Below, piece by piece: positions 56,640 to 64,000 of a stretch of DNA of 64,000 nucleotides. The notes beneath the pieces are model-generated. The model was not told where the DNA came from. It searched no databases and saw only the letters and a program-made list of their open reading frames with translations. The translations under genes were made by a program, and so were the position numbers. Within the stretch, counting starts at the first letter, position 1. Each line of letters begins with the position of its first letter. The DNA comes from Prorocentrum cordatum (lineage: Eukaryota > Sar > Dinophyceae > Prorocentrales > Prorocentraceae). The DNA is taken from NCBI GenBank assembly GCA_963575745.1, contig CAUYUJ010018647.1:19303-83302 (forward strand), given 5' to 3'.

Positions 56640-57690
56640 GCTCGGGGAATATTCACCTCAAGGGCAGACGAAAACGCCCCTACCCTGGATTACGAGGCGC
56701 TGTGCGCTGAAACTCCTGCGGGCTGACAGGGTAAACCCTGCGTGATGTGCCGCGTCCTGGCGGCTCTAGGCTTTGGGGGCTCCCAGGAGGGTTACAGACC
56801 GCGCGCTTGTAACCCAGGGTAGGGTCGTTTTTTCATTCCCCAATAACCGGGGTTCAGAACGTTCCCCCCGGAACAGTAAAAGCCTGGGCTTCTAACATTC
56901 CTGGAATGCTGCTTGGGGTTTATATCATGGTCCTCCCAGAGCATGATGGGCTCCAGCTCCGGAACCTCAATACAATGCATTGGGTGCATTCTGGTGGAAT
57001 GATACACTAACCATCACGTGCCCCCTGGTCCCCCGTCACCAGGGGAGATTCCTTTTGTTCGAATCTTGATCCTGGTTTATTATTCCCGGAACATTCATAA
57101 ACTGGGAGCGCATTTTTTACCCTCGGGGCCATTACGCGCCCGTTATGCCCCCCCCCCCCCCTCTCCCACCTCCCCCAATACGCGTTGTGCCCCCCCCCCC
57201 CCCCTGCCCCCCCCAATAACGTAGCGCTCCTTTCCGTCCAGCGCGGCCCCAGCGCTGCCGCAGACCGTCCCAGAGCGTCCGGCACCACAGGCTGTCACAG
57301 CAGGGGGGGGCGTGGCGTTGCGTTGTGCGTCCCCGGCCCCCCCCATAACGCTTGTCATCGCCGCACGCTCTCCGGGGTTTATTGCAGTCGGGGCGCTGAA
57401 GAAGGAACCCTTCTCGTGGGGGAGGGGCTCGGTGCTCCCTGATTGTTTCGCGGTTTGCCTTAGGCTTGCCTCAGGTTTTCGGAGGTAGATCGAAGTTGAA
57501 CTGGTGGGAAAATGGGCCTCGTTCCTTATTTAGGGTTCCTTAGGTCAACGCCCCGACTGTATGACGGAGTGATAATAATCGAATGGGGGAGGAGTCGGCT
57601 TGGTTCACTCTTTCTTATTCCTCCCCAGCCCAGGCGCCTCACAGGGAGAACATCAACCACGGTTTATGATTGTGGAAGAGCGCACCTAGG
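56640..57690. other. No gene; C-runs and repeated GGTTTAT phrases
   Basis: C-rich homopolymers lie near 57147-57160 and 57191-57216, with an AATAACG-like phrase beside them. GGTTTAT occurs near 56411, 56920, 57074, 57377 and 57660 without regular spacing. Confidence 0.45.
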
Positions 57691-57699
57691 TTTGCATTC

Positions 57700-57790
57700 T
57701 GGGGAGGAGGAGGAGGAGGAGGAGGAGGAGGAGAGGAGGAGAGGAGGAGGAAAAGGAGGAGGAGCAGGAGCAGGAGCTGGAGCAGGGGCG
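57700..57790. repeat. GGA and GGAGCA tract
   Basis: (GGA)n, then imperfect (GGAGCA)n. Confidence 0.9.
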
Positions 57791-57894
57791 AGGGTTGTAC
57801 AGAATGAGCCACTGTCGACAAGTATTTCAGAGGCACCCTCGCCGCCTCCCTTGTTGCGCCGCTCCTTGCCCTGCCGCCGCTGCCCTCTGCTGCA

Positions 57895-58110
57895 CCTCCT
57901 CGCCCCTGCTCCAGCTCCTGCTCCTGCTCCTCCTCCTTTTCCTCCTCCTCTCCTCCTCCTCCTCCTCCTCCTCCTCGTTCTCCTCCTCCTCCTCCTTCTC
58001 CTCCTCCTCCTCCTTCTCCTCCTCCTCTCCTGCTCCTCCTTCTCCTACTTCTCCTTCTCCTCCTCCTCCCGCTTCTCCTTTTCCTCCTCCCCTTACCCTC
58101 CTCCTCCCCT
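57895..58110. repeat. CTC tract
   Basis: (CTGCTC)n, then (CTC)n. Its start is the approximate reverse complement of 57760-57790 (GGAGCAGGAGCAGGAGC), making a loose inverted pair about 130 bp apart. Confidence 0.9.
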
Positions 58111-59505
58111 TCGTCCTACTCGCCCGCGCGGCCGCCCAGCGGGGGGCGAAGTTTCGAGGCCCGAGTGTGTCGGGCGTGTCCGTCGGCTCTCGGCGGCGTG
58201 CCGAACCTCCGGCGGGGAGGGGGGCCGAGTTCGCCCGAAAGCGGCCGAGGGCGGCCCGGGTTCCAGGCCTCCCGGGTGGGGTCCGGGCAGGTGGGGTCGG
58301 AGGATCGCGCTGCATCACCGATGTGGGCCAGAGTGTTGGGAGATTTTTTTTTCTTTTTTGTTCTCAACACGGAGGGGGAGAGGGAGGGATCCGCTGCCCT
58401 TCCAGAGGGCTATCTTTCCGGGAGGCACACCATAGCAAAACAAAAAAAAGAGTGTTGGGAGATTTGGGGCGGGCCGAAGCGATCCCATCGGCGGATGTCA
58501 GGGGATATCGCGCCGCATCGCCAACGCATCGGCGGTGTGTCTTGATGTGGAGCCCGATTTTCTCCACGCGGACGTCGCCGGTGCATCGCCGATGCACGGG
58601 CGATGCGGCGCGATCCTCCGCGGCCCCACTGCAGTCGACTCGCACAGTAAGGATGAGCAGCTTTCCAGGGTTACCCGTGCATCCGTCCCCTTCGGCCCAT
58701 CCTTGGCCGCTTTCGCTGGCCGCGCCCCGCTCGCAAAACTGTCGACAAGGCCTTCCAGGGCCCTCCCTCCTCATCGTGCGTCCATGCAATACGGGCTGGT
58801 TGTACTCCCGACCCCATCATGTGCAGGTGGCCTCTACCGGTGCACTGCCCATCCGATGTCTCGGTCTGGGAGGGTTGCAGGCGAGGGACGGCGAGGAAGC
58901 GAGGGCCGAGAGGGTCCCGTCTGGTGCGGTCAGGGGTCGCGCGCCGGGCTGCCCGTGCCCAGAGAGTCCTCGCCCCCCCCCCCCCCCGCCCGAAAGACGT
59001 CCGTGTGCCGCCTCGGGCCCTCTCGGGCTGGGCCGAGCCGTTTCGCTGGAGCCATATGGGTCATTCGACGCAGGGTCTCGCCTTCGAGGATCGAAGGGGT
59101 TGCTCTCTCTTCCGCGGCGGAAGGCGGCGGAAGGTCGGCGGAAGGAGAACGGCGACGGCTCCGCCGGCAGAAGCTCGGCCGAAGCTGGCGCAAGCAAAAG
59201 GTGACCTCCCAAGAGATGACAACCTTTTTGGGTTCAGGGTTTCTGGAACCCGCCATCTGATGCCCGTCGTGGTGCCGCAGCGGAGCCCCCCGTGTTTCTT
59301 TGTGTGTGCCCCCCGTGGCAAGCGCGGCGCGCTCTGCAGAGCGGGGAGGCGCGCCAGCAGCATGTGGAAAAGGCCGCGGACGCTGACGAAGTGTCCGCGT
59401 GCACTTTTCCTCTGTCGACGCGTTGCTGCCTCTGGGTGTCAACAGCTCTCGGGATGCGAAATCTATCCAAACACTTTGCGGTCGCTCAGCCAGTCCCCCG
59501 CCCAA
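58111..59505. other. No gene seen; GC-rich
   Basis: GAGTGTTGGGAGATTT is repeated at 58330 and 58450. Several GATGCGGCGCGAT-like palindromic words lie at 58505-58620. Long frames in several phases are low-complexity and mutually exclusive. Confidence 0.45.
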
Positions 59506-59511
59506 GCAACA

Positions 59512-59815
59512 CGTGCACACACACACAAACACGAACACAAGCACAAGCACAAACACAGGCACACATGCAAACGCAAACGCAAACGCAAACGCAAACGCAA
59601 ACACACACACAAGTACACAAGCACACAAGCACACAAACACACAGACACACGAGCACACAAGCACACAAACACACAAGCACAAGCACACGTACACAAATAC
59701 TCAAACGCACAAACACACTAACACACACAAACGCAAACAAACACAATCACAAACACACGCACAGACACACGCACGCACGCACGCGCACACACGCACACGC
59801 GCACACACGGGGCGG
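59512..59815. repeat. CA-based array with AACGCA hexamers
   Basis: (AACGCA)n at 59570-59602, surrounded by (CA)n with AAGCAC and ACGCAC variants. Confidence 0.95.
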
Positions 59816-60004
59816 GGCCCTGTGGGGCCCTCGGAGCTCTGCACCCTGGGGCACTGTCGGGGCGCAGCCCGCGGTGACGGCCCCTGCCCGAAGGGCGGAC
59901 GGCTCGGCGGGCGGTAGATTGCAGATCGACCCGCTCGAGAGCCCTGCGCGCGGCTGCGGCGCAGCGTGGACGCCCCACAGTTGAACAGCACCGAAAGCAT
60001 CAAA

Positions 60005-60268
60005 AGCACACGCGCACACACGCACACACGCACACGCACGCACGCACACACAGACACGCACACACGCACACATGCACACACGCACGCACACACGCACACA
60101 CGCACACACGCACACACGCACACACGCACACACGCACACACGCACACACGCACACACGCACACACAGACACAGACACAGACACAGACACAGACACAGACA
60201 CAGACACAGACACAGACACAGACACATATACATACGCATACACATTCACACACACACACTCATGCGCG
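60005..60268. repeat. CACACG then ACAGAC hexanucleotide arrays
   Basis: (CACACG)n at about 60007-60165, then a clean (ACAGAC)n at 60166-60225. Confidence 0.95.
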
Positions 60269-62015
60269 CGCGGACAAGCAGTAAACACTCCACACAATTT
60301 GTTTGTCTCCCTCTCCTTATGTCTTTGGCTGTTTCTGATCCACGTCTCTGTCCCTCTCTCTCGTCATCCTGTGGCTGTGCACGCCGGCTCCTACGGTCTT
60401 CTACTATTGCTCTATACCCGCTTGTTTTTCCATCAGACTCGCCAACTCTTCCAGCCCTTCCTGGCCCATCACTGACTGCCATTTGCTTTACTACCCTCCT
60501 CACCCCCGCCACTCTCTGTCTTGCTCCATCTCTCCGCCCTTCCCTCGCTCTCGCTCCCACATGCTCCCCGAGCAGTGCCTGTACTGCAGGGGCCCGTGAT
60601 CTGTCTGCCTCGGACAGAGCGGTGACCCCGCCACCGCGAATTCGGACTCGGAGACTGCGGTTTTGTCAAACTCCTCTTGCGCGTAACGGTCGTTGCCTGG
60701 GCCAAACCCCCCTCCTCCACTTCGAGCGACGGTGACGCTCTTACCGGGGGGGGGGGGCTGGACCGCCCCCCCCTGGTGTTGGTGTTCGCGCGCTCACTAT
60801 GGCGACCGCAGCCCGCCCTTGCCCCGACGTGCCCCTGCCCCGCCCCGGCGCCACCTCCATCCGGGGCCCCAGCCCCCTCCCCCGCCCGTGGTACGACCGC
60901 CACCGGAGTGGACCAGAGGACTGCCCCCTTGTGTGTCACCGACCTCCGCCGCTTTCCGCGCCGCGCCTCCGGTGCCTCTCGGGGCCCCCGGCCCCCTGCG
61001 CGGCCAAGGCGGGCTGCGGCAGCCCGCGCGCCGCGCGCCGCGGCGCTCGGGCGCCGTGCCGCGCAAGCCGCGCGCCGTGCCGTGCGGGGCCCTGCCGCCG
61101 CCGACCTCCCTCGGCCGCCGCTCTCGGGCGCCCCTGCCCCGCCGCCGCCGACCTCCCTCGGCGAGCCCTCGTCGGCGGCTGCCCCACGGCCTGATGCGCC
61201 TGCCCGCCGGCCGCCGCCGCCGAGCGCGCGCCCCGGTCTCCCCGACCGCCCCGCGGCCAGGGGCGCCTGCTCTCCGCCGCCGCCGCCGCGTTGCTTGGCC
61301 GCCCTCGCCGCCGCCCGCGCGCCCCACGATGTTAGGCCCTCGTCGGCGAGCTTCCCTCGGCAGCCCACGGCTGTCCCCTGGCCCCGGGGCCGCCGTGTGT
61401 GTCCGCGCGCCTGTCTGGTCTGCCACCGCTGGTCTCCTCACAGTGGAGGCCCATGCCAAGAATCGCCCTGCTTGCCTCCAGAGTGCCCTGGGTTCCTTGG
61501 GTTTCGATGATTCTGCTATGGGAAGCGTGGCGTTCCCACACCAACAATCGATGGACGTCCTGGGGTCTCAGGGATGGGTTTCTTGTGGACTGGCCTCCAC
61601 TGTACGCTTCTGCTTGGTGTTGCTCCCTCCTCTTCCTCTTCTTGTGCTTTGCCTTTTTTTTCGTTTCGTTTGTTGAGGACCTTCCTGGTCCGAGTCTGCC
61701 CCCCCGCCCGCTCCTCGCCTCCGCGGCCGCCCTGCCTCCCGCAGTGCACAATTCGCTGTCCAGCCCCCTTGGGCCGCTTGACAAACCCGCGCGTTCCTCA
61801 GGTCCACGACAAACAAACATAGTGTGTTTGTTTCTTAGCTTTCAGTGTGTGTGTGTGACTCTCTTATTACTTTGTTTACATCTCTCTCTCTCGCTCGCTC
61901 TGTCGATCCCACTCCCATACACACACTACACATGTTGTCTCTCCCAGTGTGCATCTCTATAGACGTATACATCTTTAATATGCGCATATATACACATAAA
62001 TATATATACGTATAT
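60269..62015. other. No gene seen; CG- and C-rich
   Basis: 60800-61350 is extremely GC-rich, with repeated GCCGCCGCCGACCTCCCTCGG phrases (near 61095 and 61142). All frames give Arg/Pro/Ala-rich translations. 61450-61620 has more even composition but no recognisable product. Confidence 0.45.
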
Positions 62016-62215
62016 ATATATTTATATATTTATGTATGTATGTATGTATGTATGTATGTATGTATGTATGTATGTATGTATGTATGTATGTATGTATGAA
62101 TGAATGAATGTATGTATGTATGCATGCATGCATGCATGCATGCATGTATGTATGTATGTATGTATGTATGTATGTATGTATGTATGTGTGTGTATGTATG
62201 TGTGTGTATATATAT
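62016..62215. repeat. TATG tetranucleotide array
   Basis: (TATG)n with a central GAATGAATGAATG and a (CATG)n patch. Same motif class as 155-790. Confidence 0.95.
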
Positions 62216-63190
62216 GTATGCACCCCCTTCCAACCTATACAATATCTCTCTTTTCCCCTCAGAGGTGTAGGTTATGGCAGCGACGGTGTTAGCTCCCTGG
62301 TTTTGGGCGAGCGTGCTTGCAGTGAGATGAAGGTTGCAGCGGCACTTTCACAGAGTGTGGTAATGACGGAGGTTCTTTTGATGGTCGTTGTGGCGGTTGG
62401 TATGTCATGGCCAGGCCGGGGAATTCAGTCCGAGGCGTGGTTGTGTGAAGAGGATGGGTAGAGGGTGGAGGACGAGGTGGAGAGGCTGTATGAGGGTAGT
62501 TGGAGGCGTACCTCTCCCCTTGACCAGGGCTGTGGGCCTCGGCCCCAGCTACTTCTTCGTTGTCGTGACCATAGGCTTTGTGTTCATCCTTGTGACGCTG
62601 AGGCTCCTCTCTAAAGTCGCCTCGCCCTCTGCGGACGTCTGCACGGGAGCAGCACGCTGGAAGCTGTCTGCTCTGGCCTCTGCGTGGTCGACCCCCTTCC
62701 CCTCGCACTTTTCCTTCCTGGTCGCTCCGTATTGGCGCAGCCTGTACGCTGCAGCACATTGGTTGGACGATAGTCTTTCGATCAATCTTACCCTTGCCCC
62801 GGAGGGGTCTCCTTGGCGGTCGCACAGGCTGGGGGATGGGAGCTTTCTCCCGACTCGAACGCGGTGGAGGCTTCCTCGCTGGCAGGGTCGTGCCTGGTCA
62901 CCGTCGAACATAGTACAATTACAGCTTTGTTGGTTGTTTTAATACCATCATGAGCATCATGTGCCGGTTTGAAAAAAGGGGCGTTCGAACCTTTCGTGAT
63001 GAGGATGTTGGGGCGACGATGGGGGTAAGTGGACAAAAGGCAATTGGGATCCAGCATGCCACTAATGCCTGGGAACGGGGCACCACGATCTCGATCCACA
63101 CTCCCCCCAGCACGCTCCGCCTTCGCGCACGTCTAGACTGTGGGGATCCGCACCATTTTCGCTGCGCTTCGCATGCCTTTGGCATGCCAA
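62216..63190. other. No confident gene; one hydrophobic frame
   Basis: The plus-strand frame at 62388-62942 has a single strong hydrophobic stretch (SYFFVVVTIGFVFILVTLRL) but no recognisable family. An overlapping minus frame is also open. Left unassigned. Confidence 0.3.
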
Positions 63191-64000
63191 CACGTCTGAA
63201 GCGCGGGCGCCCGCGTGCGGATATCCGCACATCCCCGTCGGGGGAGGCGATGGCTGGCCCTCCTCCCGTACTTCTGCGCGAAGGTCAGCGGAGGCAGCGG
63301 AACGCAGGCTGGTTCGCGGGCCGAGGCTGGCGGAAGCTCGGCGGAGGCCAACAGGGGCCCAGCAGGTTCGTGTCGCGTCGACGCGGTGGCGACCCCAGCG
63401 CAGGCGCAACCTTGAACGGTATCAAAGGCCCAGGGTCGGCCGACATCGGACGGTCCGCGCCATCGGAAGCGGTCCGCGATCGCTCGGGGTCGAGCGATCC
63501 ACGCGGTGTCGGAAAGCCACGCGCAGGTCGTCACGGCACGCGCCCGCCGTACACCCAGCAACCGTGTGTTTTGGCCGGGCGCCCGTCGGGGCGGTGCTCT
63601 GCGGAGCGGGGCGCTGGAAGATCCGAGCCCTTGCATGTCACGAGGGCTCGCAGGGGGGTAGGAGTCGACGCGCACCCCCAGGACGTGGGTCGAGGAGGGT
63701 CTTTGGGCGGGGGGGAGACTTGGAAAGGAGGGGAGTTAAAAAATCTGCACTCCATTTCGTACATCGTAGCAGCACTGAAGCCACTGCAATTTGACTGTTC
63801 ACAGCCTGGATGCCCACAGGGTGTCGTCGGAGTTTCGCGCACTGGCGACAGATAGCAGCAGAGAAGGTAGTAAGCGTCGTCGGTGCGCAGGCAGCCTTGG
63901 TCAGCCACCTCTGCTGTTGGCAGAGTGGCGCGCCCCGTTCACCCCAGGCAGTGCCGACCCGAGTGGGCCTTGCTAGTGCAGGAAGTGTGCCCTGTGAGAT
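63191..64000. other. No gene seen at the window end
   Basis: GC-rich. A GCGGATATCCGC palindrome lies near 63216. GCGGAAGCTCGGCGG (near 63331) resembles GCGGAAGGTCGGCGG at 59131. No supportable gene. Confidence 0.4.

Noticed and set aside
60677-61676. 277- and 327-codon Pro/Arg/Ala frames and minus counterparts
   Set aside because: Extreme GC content keeps all six frames open. No frame shows a recognisable motif.
62388-62942. 184-codon plus-strand frame with a hydrophobic segment
   Set aside because: One transmembrane-like stretch alone is weak, the opposite strand is also open, and no family is recognised.

Overview
The window looks like nuclear DNA of a peridinin-containing dinoflagellate. 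Four things point that way. A nuclear gene for a photosystem I PsaI-like protein (45547-46134, minus) carries an N-terminal hydrophobic signal followed by an FVP motif, the usual entry signal for the complex plastid. A relic of the 22-nt dinoflagellate spliced leader lies 66 nt upstream of its ATG. A long intron-free membrane protein with a PAS-like domain (17043-18788, minus) resembles an expanded dinoflagellate class. The rest is a very gene-poor, mostly GC-rich landscape of microsatellites, minisatellites and decayed non-LTR retrotransposons. The species cannot be named from the sequence.

Layout. 1-10 kb: tetranucleotide, hexanucleotide and trinucleotide arrays, a degenerate TCTTGG-type dispersed repeat in both orientations, and small GC hairpins. 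11-15 kb: a 64-bp minisatellite arranged in higher-order blocks. 15-19 kb: the TM-PAS gene and an AT-rich inverted repeat. 19-35 kb: GC-rich sequence whose minus strand holds a decayed LINE (endonuclease, reverse transcriptase and RNase H remnants at about 26.3-21.4 kb) and possibly an ORF1-like part further upstream. 35-43 kb: palindromes, CTC and CAT arrays, an 83-bp minisatellite with its downstream module duplicated about 2 kb apart, and a 73-bp tandem array. 44.2-47.5 kb: the psaI-like gene between two inverted arms of a 90-bp minisatellite, a foldback-like arrangement. 48-51 kb: a second decayed LINE (minus), a 63-nt near-perfect palindrome, and an RNase H remnant on the plus strand. 51-64 kb: more microsatellites, one 100-N assembly gap (53901-54000), a duplicated segment on both sides of it, and a small MITE-like inverted repeat.

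Only two intact protein genes can be supported. No operon, CRISPR, tRNA or rRNA was found. Almost every other long open frame is a by-product of repeats whose units lack stop codons. Retroposition seems to be the main shaping force: the psaI-like copy probably came from a trans-spliced mRNA, and at least two, probably three, retroelement lineages left remnants.
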